Under the pieces are notes generated by a model. The model saw only the letters and a list, made by a program, of their open reading frames with translations. It was not told where the DNA came from and made no database searches. Positions 25,552-35,309 of a stretch of DNA of 64,000 nt are shown piece by piece. Position numbers and translations under genes: made by a program. Each line of letters opens with the position of its first letter. The first letter of the stretch is position 1. Origin of the DNA: Rhodospirillaceae bacterium (lineage in GTDB: Bacteria; Pseudomonadota; Alphaproteobacteria; Rhodospirillales; UBA2165); assembly GCA_947467145.1 (NCBI GenBank), contig CANIGJ010000001.1, positions 248,001-312,000 on the forward strand. Reading direction: 5' to 3'.

Positions 25552-27084
25552 TCAGTTCCATTCGAAATCCGAGATATAGGTCTCGCCCGCGCTCGTAATG
25601 TTCGTGCCGAGCTTGGCGTCCTTGGTGTGGACGTGCAGGACCGGAACCGACGAGATCGGTAGGATATAGTTCATCTCGTTGATCCGATTGAGGGCCTTCT
25701 TATAGATGGCGGTGCGCTTGACCGGGTCGAACTCGGCCTCGCCCTTCTGCATCGCCTCCGAGATGATCGGATCGTCGTAGTAGTGGAAGGCGGTTTCGCT
25801 GAAGAACACGCCGAAGATATTACCTATGTCGGGGTAGCTGCCGGTCGGGAATAAAATCGACCAGGCCTGAAGCTCGCCGGCGCCCTGCTTATTGCGGTAA
25901 AGACCGAGGTTCGCGACCGAGATCTTGGCCTTCACGCCGATCTTGAGCAGATCTCCGGCAACCGCCTCCGCAATCGCGCGCGCCGGTTGGAAGACGAGAT
26001 AGTCGAGTTCGAACCCATTGGGATAGCCTGCTTCCGCAAGCAATTTCTTGGCGGCCGCGGGATCGTGTTTCGGCAGCTTGACGTCGTAGTCGCAGCCGAT
26101 CGTCTTGGCGAAGCACAGCCCCTGGACATGCTCGGCCACATCGCCGCCGGGAACGATGTATTTGATGATATTCTCGCGGTCGATCGCCATAAACATCGCC
26201 TTGCGGACGCGCGGATCGGCGAGCGCCTTATTGCCCGATTTGTTCTGCGAATCGAGCGCCATGTAGATGAACCTTGGCGTATCGACGTAGCTGACCTTCA
26301 GGTTCGGCTTCTCGGCCAAGGCCTTCGCGGTATCGGGCGTCGTATCGCGAATCCAATCGATGCCGCCGGTGATCAGCTCCGCCGACTGCGTATCGCGATC
26401 CGGCATGAAAATGCCCTTGATGCGCTTGATCGGCGCCTTCGCCCCTTTGATCGTGTTGTAGCCTTCGTAGCGCTCAAGGGTGATACCTTGACGGTCGTAG
26501 TTCGTAACCTTGTACAGGCCGGTCCCCACCGGAGAAACGCGACCGTAATCGGCCTTGTCGCTGAGCTTGTTCAACACTTCGCCGTCCCAGATCTGGAAGC
26601 GATAGGCCAGCGTATTGAGATCGGTCGCGACAGGCTCATTCGAATGAACGCGCATCTTGTGCGGACCGAGCACCTCGATCTGCTTCACCCAATTATACCG
26701 ACTGGCATATGTGATCTTCGATTTGGGATCGGTGATGTAATCGACCGTCGCCTTGACGTCGTCGGCATCGAATTTGTTGCCGTTATGGAACTTGATGTCG
26801 TCGCGCAGTTCGAATTCCAAAGTCGTATCGTTGATGCGCGTCCACGATTTGGCCAGGGCCGGAATGAATTTCTTATTATGTTCGTCGTACCGCATGAGAT
26901 AATCGTAGACGTCGCGATGGATCATTCCCGACTCTTCGTGCGGCAGGTCGTAAGTCGATAAAACGGCGAACGGGCTGACGATCGCGATGCGCAAGGTGTC
27001 TTGCGATTTTTGCGCGAGTGCCGGTGTCGCCACCGACGCCAATGCCGCCGCCAGCGCGGCGAACCTCAATTTCGAAATATGCAT
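25552..27084 (-). CDS. SBP_bac_5 periplasmic substrate-binding protein 6, orphan (first of the minus array)
   Basis: 510 residues. Signal peptide ending TPALA, mature QKSQDTLRIAIVSPFAVLS, then TYDLPHEES. Blocks are DDIKFHNGNKFDADDVKATV, TGGIDWIRDTTPDTAKAL, CFAKTIGC and KKLLAEAGYPNGFE. The ligand loop is LFPTGSYPDIGN and the C-terminus is FEWN. The ATG at 27084 (MHISKL) has GGGAG 9 nt upstream; a longer open frame upstream lacks homology. It heads the minus array and shares a 200-bp divergent promoter region with SBP 7, so the two may be co-regulated. Confidence 0.94.
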   Translation of the reverse strand: MHISKLRFAALAAALASVATPALAQKSQDTLRIAIVSPFAVLSTYDLPHEESGMIHRDVYDYLMRYDEHNKKFIPALAKSWTRINDTTLEFELRDDIKFHNGNKFDADDVKATVDYITDPKSKITYASRYNWVKQIEVLGPHKMRVHSNEPVATDLNTLAYRFQIWDGEVLNKLSDKADYGRVSPVGTGLYKVTNYDRQGITLERYEGYNTIKGAKAPIKRIKGIFMPDRDTQSAELITGGIDWIRDTTPDTAKALAEKPNLKVSYVDTPRFIYMALDSQNKSGNKALADPRVRKAMFMAIDRENIIKYIVPGGDVAEHVQGLCFAKTIGCDYDVKLPKHDPAAAKKLLAEAGYPNGFELDYLVFQPARAIAEAVAGDLLKIGVKAKISVANLGLYRNKQGAGELQAWSILFPTGSYPDIGNIFGVFFSETAFHYYDDPIISEAMQKGEAEFDPVKRTAIYKKALNRINEMNYILPISSVPVLHVHTKDAKLGTNITSAGETYISDFEWN

Positions 27085-27284
27085 AGTCGTACTCCCGTTG
27101 ATCTTGCTCGAAGCCTCGCCAGCAGGTGCCGCCCCGCCGGTCATTTACCGGAACGCCCAACAATAACTCGGGCGGCCTGGACGTTGAAGATGGAGCCTAC
27201 ACTAAATATGGGCGGAAATGTGGCTAGCTTCATGACATACCCGCCGGCTTGGGGCAGTATGGCGGCCCTTAAGGGAGGCATGTA

Positions 27285-28811
27285 ATGAAATTACGTCTAT
27301 TGAGCACGCTGGCCGCGCTGGCGCTCGGCGCCGCGCCGGCTATGGCCCAAAAAGCGGATGATACGATTCGGCTCGCCATCAACGATCCGTTCAACACGAT
27401 CGACAGCTATACGATCGGGCATGAAGAATCGAACACCTTCATCCGCGTGCTCTATCAGCACCTGATCAGCTACGACGAATACAAAAAAACCTGGGTGCCG
27501 GTTCTGGCGAAATCCTTCCGCCGCGTCGATTCCAAAACGCTGGAATTCGATCTGCGCGAAGGCATCAAGTTCCATAACGGCAATCCGTTCAACGCGGACG
27601 ACGTCAAATACCTGATCGAATACCTGATCGCGCCGGACTCCAAGGTGATGTTCAAGGATCGCTATTCCTGGATCAAGGGCGTGGAGATCCTGAGCCCGTA
27701 CAAGATCCGCATCCACCAGAACAATTCATTCTCGACCGATCTCGGCACCCTGGCCTACCGCATCCGCATTTATGATAAGGAAACGCATGAGGCGTTGGCC
27801 GAAAAATCCGATTACGGCCGCACCGCCATCGGCACCGGCCCCTACAGGCTGGTGACGCTCGACCGCAACAAGGGGGCTTTGGTCGAACGCACCGAAAACC
27901 AGTTCCCCGATCTGCCTTATTTCAATTCGCCAGTGAAGCGCGTGCAGGGCGTCTTCCTGCCCGATAAGCAAACCCGCATCGCCCAGCTCATGACCGGCGG
28001 CATCGACCTGATGCGCAATATCGGGCCGGACGAAGCCCAGGCCCTGGCCAACAACCCGAACCTCGGCGTCACCGCGACATCGAGTGCGACGATCCTGTAT
28101 GCCACCTTGGATGCGGTCGGCCGGTCGTCCAACAAGATCATGACCGACGAACGCGTGCGCAAAGCCTTCATCATGGCGATCGATCGCGAGAAGATCGTCC
28201 GCGCCCTCGTGCCCGGTGGCGACAAGGCCTACATGATGAAGAGCATCTGTCTGCCGACCATGCTGGGTTGTTCGCCGACCACCGACCCGATCAAATACGA
28301 TCCGGAAGGCGCGAAGAAGCTGCTCGCCGAAGCCGGCTATCCGAACGGTTTCGATCTGCAGGTCGATGCGTTCGAGCCGGTGAAATACGTCGCCGAGGCC
28401 ATCACCGGGGATTTGCGTAAGGTCGGCATCCGTGCGTCGGTCCAGCCGCTCAATTCAACCGTTTATGTCAAAAAACGCGGCGACGGCGAATTCACGGCCT
28501 TCGTCGGCAACTATCCGACTGGCACGCACCCCGACATGGCGACCATGTGGGACTTCTTCTTCGCCGGCAACCGCGACTATTGGAAGGATTCCTTCATCGA
28601 CAAGGTTTATGCCGACGGCAACCAGGAATTCGACGACGCCAAGCGCGCCGCGCTCTATACCCCGGCGCTCAACCGTGTGAACGAGAAGGCCTACATCCTG
28701 CCGATTTCGGAAATGCCGATGCTGTGGGCGCACAGCAAGGATGTGACGGTGTCGGAGAATACCTTGAGCGCATCGTCGCCGGTGCTCGGCGATTTTGCCT
28801 TCAAGAAATAG
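27285..28811 (+). CDS. SBP_bac_5 periplasmic substrate-binding protein 7, orphan
   Basis: 508 residues. Signal peptide ending APAMA, mature QKADDTIRLAINDPFNTID. Blocks are EGIKFHNGNPFNADDVKYLI, TGGIDLMRNIGPDEAQAL, CLPTMLGC and KKLLAEAGYPNGFD. The ligand loop is NYPTGTHPDMATMWDFFF and the end is GDFAFKK. It is transcribed away from the five-gene minus array, with GGGAGG before its ATG, and converges on a MetE-like gene. In sequence it lies between the minus array and the plus array (it shares VKKRGDGEF and FF-rich loops with SBPs 8-10), so it may be a link between the two groups. Confidence 0.94.
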   Translation: MKLRLLSTLAALALGAAPAMAQKADDTIRLAINDPFNTIDSYTIGHEESNTFIRVLYQHLISYDEYKKTWVPVLAKSFRRVDSKTLEFDLREGIKFHNGNPFNADDVKYLIEYLIAPDSKVMFKDRYSWIKGVEILSPYKIRIHQNNSFSTDLGTLAYRIRIYDKETHEALAEKSDYGRTAIGTGPYRLVTLDRNKGALVERTENQFPDLPYFNSPVKRVQGVFLPDKQTRIAQLMTGGIDLMRNIGPDEAQALANNPNLGVTATSSATILYATLDAVGRSSNKIMTDERVRKAFIMAIDREKIVRALVPGGDKAYMMKSICLPTMLGCSPTTDPIKYDPEGAKKLLAEAGYPNGFDLQVDAFEPVKYVAEAITGDLRKVGIRASVQPLNSTVYVKKRGDGEFTAFVGNYPTGTHPDMATMWDFFFAGNRDYWKDSFIDKVYADGNQEFDDAKRAALYTPALNRVNEKAYILPISEMPMLWAHSKDVTVSENTLSASSPVLGDFAFKK

Positions 28812-28833
28812 CCAGCCCGCACGAACATTAAAA

Positions 28834-28870
28834 AAGCTCCCGCCGGTCGCCCGGCGGGGGCTTTGCTTTT
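28834..28870. terminator. Bidirectional terminator between SBP 7 and MetE-like 1
   Basis: A 12-bp stem (28835-28846 with 28851-28862, one G-T pair) with a TCGC loop, an A-run before it and T-runs after it. It serves the two converging genes. Confidence 0.8.
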
Positions 28871-28889
28871 TGGCGCTGGACGAAGCGAT

Positions 28890-30044
28890 TTAGCGGTCGC
28901 CCCATACCTCGCGCGCGACTTCGTGCACGAGGTCGAGCTTGCGACGCGTATCCTCGACCGTGATCGGGTTGCCGCGCGCACCCGACGAGAAGCCGCACTG
29001 GGGGCTCAGGCAGATGTTGTCGATCGGCATGTACTTCGCCGCATCCTCGATCCGGCGCAGCAAGGTATCGCGGTCGTCGTTTTCCGGCGTCTTGGTGGTG
29101 ACCAGACCGAGCACCGCGATCTTATCCTTCGGCATGAAACGCAGCGGCTGGAAGTCGCCGGCGCGTTCGCTGTCGTATTCGAGGAAGAAGGCATCGACAT
29201 CGAATTCGTTGAACAGCTTCTCGGCGATATACTCGTAACCGCCTTCGGCGAGCCAGGCGCCCTGGCCGTTGCCACGGCACAGATGCATGCTGACCGTGAC
29301 GTTATCGGGGCGTTTCGCCACCGCGCCGCTGATGAGGCGGCCGTGCAGCGACAGTTGATCCTGCGGATCCATCCCGTTGCGGCGCGACGCTTCCTGGAAC
29401 TTCGGATCGCACAACAGCGCCGAATCGGTATTGTCGATCTGCACATAAGTGCAGCCGTTGGCGGCGAGTTCGGCCACTTCGTCCTGATAGACCTTCATCA
29501 GGTCCTGGAAATATTCCTCGATATCCGGATAGACGTCCTTGGACACCGCCGCGCGGCCGCCGCGCACATAGGCCAAGGTCGGGGTCGGCATGGTGACCTT
29601 CACCGTGCGGTCGGTCAGCGTCTTGGTATAGAGGTAATCCTTGAGCACGATACCGCCCTCGGGCCGGCCGAGCTTGCCCACTGCATGCGCGATCGGCGGC
29701 TTGGCACCGCTGCTAAAGGTGAAGCCGTCGCCCTCGGTCTGGGCGCGCAGTTCGACACCGACAATGCGGTTGATCAGATCGTAAGCCCAAGAGCCGCGGC
29801 GCATCTCGCCATCGGTGATAACCTGCAGGCCGCAATCTTCCTCGAACTTCACAACGTCACGGATCGCGTCGTCTTCCATCTTTTTGAGCTCGGCCGCGTC
29901 TTTGTCGCTGAGCACCTTGGTGACCGACAATGAGCCGCCGGTGAGGCCCAGCTTTTCGCGATGCGAAATCAGACGCTGCGGACGAAGGAAGCTGCCGACG
30001 ATATCGGCGCGGAATGGAGGGTTGAGTTTGCGGTCGCGGGCCAA
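28890..30044 (-). CDS. Core MetE-like zinc methyltransferase 1 (cobalamin-independent methionine synthase C-terminal domain)
   Basis: 384 residues, covering only the catalytic barrel of MetE (full MetE is about 750). The zinc ligands are all present: His254 and Cys256 (HLCRGN), Glu289 (FFLEYD) and Cys350 (SPQCGF). The N-terminal PFRADIVGSFLRP and ITDGEMRR are typical of the stand-alone family. Full-length MetE moves a methyl group from methyl-folate polyglutamate to homocysteine; stand-alone core forms may use other methyl donors. It is separate from the other copies, converges on SBP 7 and is the most divergent of the four close paralogues. Confidence 0.88.
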   Translation of the reverse strand: MARDRKLNPPFRADIVGSFLRPQRLISHREKLGLTGGSLSVTKVLSDKDAAELKKMEDDAIRDVVKFEEDCGLQVITDGEMRRGSWAYDLINRIVGVELRAQTEGDGFTFSSGAKPPIAHAVGKLGRPEGGIVLKDYLYTKTLTDRTVKVTMPTPTLAYVRGGRAAVSKDVYPDIEEYFQDLMKVYQDEVAELAANGCTYVQIDNTDSALLCDPKFQEASRRNGMDPQDQLSLHGRLISGAVAKRPDNVTVSMHLCRGNGQGAWLAEGGYEYIAEKLFNEFDVDAFFLEYDSERAGDFQPLRFMPKDKIAVLGLVTTKTPENDDRDTLLRRIEDAAKYMPIDNICLSPQCGFSSGARGNPITVEDTRRKLDLVHEVAREVWGDR

Positions 30045-30080
30045 GGTTCATCTCCCGTGGATGGAATGGATCGTGGCCGC

Positions 30081-30108
30081 ACTATACGGGCTACGGCCCG
30101 TGCGGCAA
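30081..30108 (-). promoter_or_regulatory. Candidate sigma70-type promoter for MetE-like 1
   Basis: On the minus strand, TTGCCG (30108-30103) and TATAGT (30086-30081) are 16 bp apart and lie 37 nt before the ATG. The region also contains a GCCGCAC/GTGCGGC inverted repeat (30076-30082, 30100-30106) overlapping both elements. Motif match only. Confidence 0.35.
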
Positions 30109-30152
30109 CCCATGGGGAATGTCCCACCCCCGCGCCTATGGCGCTTGCGGAT

Positions 30153-31736
30153 TTATGCGCCGACAGCGCCGGCGCGGCCGTTCTCGATGACGAAGGTTTC
30201 CAAGGTCGCCACCGTGGCGTTCGGATCGTGCACGTCCGAAACCGCCTGATAGCGCGTCGTCATGCGCTCGGGCGTAAGATCGACGCTGGCATAGCCGCGC
30301 TTCTGGCTCTCCATGAAACGGACATGCGGGTTATGTTGCAGGTGGCGTTCGTAATAATCCGGCGCGCAGCCCGACGTAATCGAGGACGTGATGAACTCGG
30401 TCGCAATGACCGGCGCGGCCGGATCCAGTTTCAGATCGTTCGTCCAGAATGAGTGCATATCGCCCGACAGAACCACCGGGTTCGCCACGCGGCTTTTTTC
30501 GATTTGGCGGAGCAGGCGCGCGCGGCTTTCGGGATAGCCGTTCCAATCGTCCGTCGAGAACCTCAGATCACCCCCTTTCTGCTCTTCGGCGAATTCCGCC
30601 ATCATCATGTTCTGCGCAATGACGTTCCACCGCGTCTTCGATTGCGCTAACCCTTTGTAGAGCCAGGCTTCCTGCGGCATGCCGAGCATGGTGCGCGTGC
30701 GGTCCCGCCGCTCCGGGCAGCTCTCGTCGTTTTCCATGTGGAAGCCGCCACCGTCCGGCGGGATGTAGCAGGCCGCGCGCGAGCGGTACTGCCGCCCGTC
30801 GATCAGCGAAAATTCGGCGAGGTCGCCATAGGCGAAGCGATCGTAGATACGCATGCGCTCGCCCTTGGGACGCGACAGACTGGGGCGCAGCGGCATATGT
30901 TCGTAAAAGGCGCGATACCCAGCTGAGCGACGTTCGAGGAACACGTCGGGTTCGTCGAAGTTTTCCGACCATTCGCCGCCATAATCGTTCTGGATCTCGT
31001 GATCGTCCCAGGTGACGAGCGACGGCGCCACCGCATGCAACCGTTGCAGGTCGGCATCGAGGCGATATTGCGCATAACGATTGCGATAGGTCGGCAAGGT
31101 GCGGGCCTCGACCTCGTCGCTATGCGCGCGCACCCGATCGTACGGGTTCACATATTCATAGATGTAGTCGCCGAGAAAAAACACCAGATCGGGATTTTCA
31201 TCCGCCAGATGGCGATAGGCCGAAAAATAACCTTCTTCGTAATTCGAACACGACACGAAGCCGAAGCGCAGTTGATCGAGCGGTGCGCCGGCCGCCGGCG
31301 CGGTCCGCGCGCAACCGATGCGGCTCGAGGCTTCGCCCGAGGTGAAGCGGTACCAATAGGGCCGGTTGGAAGCGAGGCCGCCGACTTCAAGATGGACGGA
31401 ATGGGCGAAGGCCGCTTCGGCAGTCGCCGTGCCGCGCCGCACGATCTCGCGCATCGCCGGATCGGTCGCGATTTCGTAAATAATATCGATATCGCCGCGC
31501 GCCATCTCGATGCCGCCGGGAAGATCGGGATCGGCCGACAGCGGATCGGGCGCCAGCCGCGTCCACAGCACGAACCCGTCGGAGGCCGGACTGCCCGATG
31601 CGACACCAAGGCTGAAAGGATCGCGCCCGGCCCAGCGCGAATGCGCGCCGGCTCCAAGACCAACGAGAGCGGGAGCAGCAACAAGAAGACCGGCGCTGCC
31701 CCCTACCATACGAAGAAAGGAGCGGCGGGCCAGCAT
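30153..31736 (-). CDS. phoD: PhoD-family alkaline phosphatase/phosphodiesterase, Tat-exported
   Basis: 527 residues. The N-terminus has a twin-arginine signal (ARRSFLRMVGGSAG), so it is exported folded. A PhoD N-terminal domain (GVASGSPASDGFVLWTRL) is followed by the metallophosphatase core with LGDYIYEYVNPYDRVR, VTWDDHEIQNDYGG and VVLSGDMHSFWTNDL, which carry the metal-binding Asp, Asn and His residues. PhoD hydrolyses phosphate mono- and diesters to release phosphate in the periplasm. It stands between SBP groups and is divergent from SBP 8; no Pho box was recognised upstream. Confidence 0.92.
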   Translation of the reverse strand: MLARRSFLRMVGGSAGLLVAAPALVGLGAGAHSRWAGRDPFSLGVASGSPASDGFVLWTRLAPDPLSADPDLPGGIEMARGDIDIIYEIATDPAMREIVRRGTATAEAAFAHSVHLEVGGLASNRPYWYRFTSGEASSRIGCARTAPAAGAPLDQLRFGFVSCSNYEEGYFSAYRHLADENPDLVFFLGDYIYEYVNPYDRVRAHSDEVEARTLPTYRNRYAQYRLDADLQRLHAVAPSLVTWDDHEIQNDYGGEWSENFDEPDVFLERRSAGYRAFYEHMPLRPSLSRPKGERMRIYDRFAYGDLAEFSLIDGRQYRSRAACYIPPDGGGFHMENDESCPERRDRTRTMLGMPQEAWLYKGLAQSKTRWNVIAQNMMMAEFAEEQKGGDLRFSTDDWNGYPESRARLLRQIEKSRVANPVVLSGDMHSFWTNDLKLDPAAPVIATEFITSSITSGCAPDYYERHLQHNPHVRFMESQKRGYASVDLTPERMTTRYQAVSDVHDPNATVATLETFVIENGRAGAVGA

Positions 31737-32067
31737 CAGCGCGGTCGATCTTGGATGAGGTACATCATCATGCGAGGCGGAACGTATCCGCGCTGTGTGT
31801 CAGTTCCGTGAATCTAGGGCTATGGCTTTGTGAAACGTGTGCCCGCTAGCCGTTGATTAACAAACGGTTAAACCGGGTTTTGAGCGGCTTCGCACCTCGG
31901 CTATACTCGGCTCAGCCACGCGTCAAAAGGTGCGGGCATATAATTGGGAGCCGCTCACGTAAACAATAAGACATTCGGCCGCCGCCCGCGCGTGCCCAGC
32001 CTTCGTATGCGTAGCTCGTAACGGGCGTCGTATCGATGCACCTCCCGCCATAAGCAAGGAGGTCACC
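31737..32067. other. 331-bp divergent intergenic region (phoD / SBP 8) with candidate promoter
   Basis: No coding sequence is evident. TTGAGC (31880-31885) and TATACT (31902-31907) are 16 bp apart and could drive SBP 8 with a leader of about 150 nt. A perfect TATAAT lies at 31939-31944 without an obvious -35. The stretch around 31850-31880 is AT-rich (TTGATTAACAAACGGTTAAACC). AAGGAGG at 32057-32063 is the ribosome binding site of SBP 8. No conserved RNA element was recognised. Confidence 0.4.
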
Positions 32068-33618
32068 ATGTCTCGTAGCGTTTCACGTATCGTATTCGGT
32101 CTCGCTGTTTCGTCACTCATCTGGAGCGGCTCCGCGCTCGCGCAGAAGTCCAAGGACGAACTGCGCTTCGCCATCAACGACATGTTCCCGGTCGCCGACC
32201 CTTATGTCTTTCCGCTCGACGAGGCCGGCGTGGTCACGCGTACGATCTTCTCGCCGCTGTTCGCGTTCCAGGAAAAGGAAAAGAAGTTCATCGGCCTGGT
32301 CGCCAAATCCTGGCGCATCCTCGATCCCGGCGTCTACGAGTTTGATATCCGAGAGGACATCACCTTTCATTCCGGCAACAAGCTGACCGCCGACGACGTG
32401 GTCTATACCTTGAATTTCTTCGCCGACCCGCAGGCCAAGATCCGCTTCAAGCAGCGTTACGATTGGTTCCATCCGGTCGAAAAGCTTGGGCCACACAAGA
32501 TCCGCATCCGCGCGAAGATTCCCCAGGCCGACGATTTCGCAAAGCTCGCCTACCGCTCGCGCATTTTCGACAAGAAGATCCATGAACCGCTGGGCTACGA
32601 GAAATACGGCGATTACGGCCGCGTGTCGGGATCCGGGTCGGGACCGTACAAGATGGTGAGCATCGACAAGCAAAAAATCGTGCTTGAGAAATTCAAGGAC
32701 GTGAAGGACGACGTGCAGCGTCAGGCGGTCGGCCGGTATGTCGGCATCCATATGCCGGACGAACAATCGCAGATCGCCCAGCTCCTGACCGGCGGCATCG
32801 ATGCGATCCGCAATGTCTCGCCCGACAACGCGAAATCGCTCGGGCAGAATCCGGACTTGAAGGTCAAGAACGTCTCGTCCGCCGACATCGTCTACATCAC
32901 GCTCGATGCGGCCGGCCGATCCAAGAACAAGGCCCTGACCGACCAGCGCGTGCGCAAGGCCCTGATGATGGCGATCGACCGCGACGCGCTGATCAAGAAC
33001 ATCGTGCCGGGCGCCGGCACGGCGGAGAAGCTGAAATATATCTGCTTCGATTGGACGATCGATTGCACCGCGACGACGCAAACGCAATCGTATGATCCCA
33101 GCACCGCCAAGCGCCTGCTCGCCGAAGCCGGTTATCCCAACGGCTTCGACCTGCAGCTCGACGTTCATGAGCCGGTGCGCGAGATTGCTGAGGCCGTGTC
33201 CGGCGAATTGCGCAAGATCGGCATCCGCGCCTCGGTCCAGCCGATGCCCTTGGCGGTTTACGTGAAGAAGCGCGGCGACGGGGAATTCACCGCCTTCATG
33301 GGCTTCTATCCGACGAGCGCGCAGCCCGATACCGCCAATATCCTCGACTTTTTCTTGGGCCAGGATCGCGACTACTACAAAGACGACATCTTGCTGAAGG
33401 CCATGAGCGAAGGCCCGGCGGAACTAGAGGATAAAAAGCGCCAGGCCATGTTCCGCACGGCGATCGATCGGATCAACGAGATGAACTACATCTTACCCTT
33501 CTCGTCCCTGCCGACCGCCTATGCCATGAGCAAGGATGTCGATATCGCGCCCGATGCGTTCAGCTTCAGCGCGGTCTATCTCAACGACCTAGTCTGGGCC
33601 GGATATAAGGGAAAGTAG
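32068..33618 (+). CDS. SBP_bac_5 periplasmic substrate-binding protein 8, orphan (first of the plus array)
   Basis: 516 residues. Signal peptide ending GSALA, mature QKSKDELRFAINDMFPVAD. Blocks are EDITFHSGNKLTADDVVYTL (HSG instead of the HNG seen in the minus array), TGGIDAIRNVSPDNAKSL, C326-x6-C333 (CFDWTIDC) and KRLLAEAGYPNGFD. The ligand loop is FYPTSAQPDTAN (Thr416). The C-terminus ends LVWAGYKGK, as in SBP 9. A strong AAGGAGG site precedes the ATG. SBPs 8, 9 and 10 are tandem, about 100 bp apart, and much more alike than any is to the minus array. Confidence 0.94.
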   Translation: MSRSVSRIVFGLAVSSLIWSGSALAQKSKDELRFAINDMFPVADPYVFPLDEAGVVTRTIFSPLFAFQEKEKKFIGLVAKSWRILDPGVYEFDIREDITFHSGNKLTADDVVYTLNFFADPQAKIRFKQRYDWFHPVEKLGPHKIRIRAKIPQADDFAKLAYRSRIFDKKIHEPLGYEKYGDYGRVSGSGSGPYKMVSIDKQKIVLEKFKDVKDDVQRQAVGRYVGIHMPDEQSQIAQLLTGGIDAIRNVSPDNAKSLGQNPDLKVKNVSSADIVYITLDAAGRSKNKALTDQRVRKALMMAIDRDALIKNIVPGAGTAEKLKYICFDWTIDCTATTQTQSYDPSTAKRLLAEAGYPNGFDLQLDVHEPVREIAEAVSGELRKIGIRASVQPMPLAVYVKKRGDGEFTAFMGFYPTSAQPDTANILDFFLGQDRDYYKDDILLKAMSEGPAELEDKKRQAMFRTAIDRINEMNYILPFSSLPTAYAMSKDVDIAPDAFSFSAVYLNDLVWAGYKGK

Positions 33619-33662
33619 GTCGCCGCAGCCGCTGCTTCGTAGACTCCCTTCCTTTACCGGGG

Positions 33663-33690
33663 CGGGCGCGAACGCTAAGGTTCGCGCCCG
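33663..33690 (+). repeat. Intercistronic hairpin between SBP 8 and SBP 9
   Basis: CGGGCGCGAAC (33663-33673) pairs exactly with GTTCGCGCCCG (33680-33690) across GCTAAG. There is no T-run. A homologous hairpin with a compensatory base-pair change lies at 35310-35333, between SBP 9 and SBP 10. Confidence 0.7.
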
Positions 33691-33725
33691 TTACTATATA
33701 AAAAACGTATCCAGGGGAGTGTTTC

Positions 33726-35273
33726 ATGTCTCGTATCGCAGTGGCCGCACTCGGCCTCGCGGCGGCCTCGCTGGCCGCCATCGCGCCGGCGCATGCACAA
33801 AAAGCCAAAGACGAACTTCGCTTCGCCATCAACGACATGTTTCCCGTCGTCGATCAGTATGTCTTTGCGCAGGACGAAGCGGGCCTGATCTCGCGCGCCA
33901 TGTATTCGCCGTTGGTCGGCTATCAGGAAAAGGAAAAACGGTTCGTCGGCCTGATCGCCAAATCCTGGCGCACCGTCGAACCCGGCGTCTACGAATTCGA
34001 AATCCGCGATGACATCACCTTCCATTCGGGCAACAAGCTGACCGCCGACGATGTCATCTACACGATGAACTTCTTCGCCGATCCGGCGGTGAAGATCAGG
34101 TTCAAACAACGTTACGATTGGTTCCACCCTGTCGAGAAGTTGGGCGAATACAAGCTGCGCGTCCGCGCCAAGGTCCCGCAGGCCGACGATTTCGCCAAAC
34201 TCGCCTACCGTTCGCGCGTGTACGACAAGAAAATCCACGAAGCGCTCGGCATGGAGAAATACGGCGATTACGGCCGCATCTCCGGATCGGGGGCGGGGCC
34301 GTACAAGCTGGTGAGCATCGATAAACAAAAGATCGTGCTCGAGAAATTCGCGAACCTGAAAGACGATTACCAGCGCCAGCCGGTCAACCGCTATGTCGGC
34401 ATCCATATGCCGGACGAACAATCGCAGATCGCGCAATTGCTGACCGGCGGTATCGACGCCATTCGCAGCGTGTCGCCGGATAACGCCAAAGCGCTGGCGC
34501 AGAACCCGGCACTGAAGGTTAAGAACGTCGCATCGAGCGATGTCGTCTACGTCACACTCGATGCGGCCGGACGATCGAAGAACAAGGCGATGACCGATCA
34601 GCGGGTGCGCAAGGCCTTCATGATGGCGCTCGATCGCGATGCCATCATCAAAAACATCGTCCCGGGCGACGGCACGGCGGAAAAGCTGCGCATGATCTGC
34701 TTCGATTGGACGATCGATTGCTCGGCGACCGTGCCGGTGCAAGGCTACGATCCGAGCACCGCCAAACGCCTGCTGGCCGAGGCGGGTTTCCCCAACGGCT
34801 TCGATCTGCAATTCGACGTGCATGAACCGGTGCGCGAGATCGCCGAGGCGATCGCCGGCGATTTGCGCAAGGTCGGCATCCGCGCCTCGATCCAGCCGCT
34901 GCCGAACAGCGTCTATGTCAAGAAACGCGGCGACGGCGAGTTCACCGCCTTCATGGGATATTATCCGACAACCGCGCAGCCCGATTCCGGCAATGTGCTG
35001 GACTTCTTCATGGGTCAGGATCGCGATTATTACAAAGATGAGATCCTGCAGAAAATAAACAACGAAGGCGTAACCGAACTGGACGATACGAAACGCCGCG
35101 CGATGTATCGCACGGCGTTCAATCGGGTCAACGAGATGAACTATATCGTGCCCTTCTCGTCACTGCCGACCGCCTATGCCATGAGCAAGGACGTCGACAT
35201 CGCGCCCGACGTCTTCAGCTATACGGCCGTCTACATGAACGATCTGGTCTGGGCGGGCTACAAGGGCAAATAA
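33726..35273 (+). CDS. SBP_bac_5 periplasmic substrate-binding protein 9, orphan
   Basis: 515 residues. Signal peptide ending APAHA, mature QKAKDELRFAINDMFPVVD. Blocks are DDITFHSGNKLTADDVIYTM, TGGIDAIRSVSPDNAKAL, CFDWTIDC and KRLLAEAGFPNGFD. The ligand loop is YYPTTAQPDSGN; the C-terminus is LVWAGYKGK. It is almost a duplicate of SBP 8, differing by substitutions scattered along the protein. AGGGGAG lies 7 nt before the ATG. The 107-bp spacer before it and the 97-bp spacer after it are themselves similar, showing that gene-plus-spacer units were duplicated. Confidence 0.94.
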   Translation: MSRIAVAALGLAAASLAAIAPAHAQKAKDELRFAINDMFPVVDQYVFAQDEAGLISRAMYSPLVGYQEKEKRFVGLIAKSWRTVEPGVYEFEIRDDITFHSGNKLTADDVIYTMNFFADPAVKIRFKQRYDWFHPVEKLGEYKLRVRAKVPQADDFAKLAYRSRVYDKKIHEALGMEKYGDYGRISGSGAGPYKLVSIDKQKIVLEKFANLKDDYQRQPVNRYVGIHMPDEQSQIAQLLTGGIDAIRSVSPDNAKALAQNPALKVKNVASSDVVYVTLDAAGRSKNKAMTDQRVRKAFMMALDRDAIIKNIVPGDGTAEKLRMICFDWTIDCSATVPVQGYDPSTAKRLLAEAGFPNGFDLQFDVHEPVREIAEAIAGDLRKVGIRASIQPLPNSVYVKKRGDGEFTAFMGYYPTTAQPDSGNVLDFFMGQDRDYYKDEILQKINNEGVTELDDTKRRAMYRTAFNRVNEMNYIVPFSSLPTAYAMSKDVDIAPDVFSYTAVYMNDLVWAGYKGK

Positions 35274-35309
35274 GCCCCGTTCGTAGACTCCGTTACTTTA
35301 CCCCAGCGG

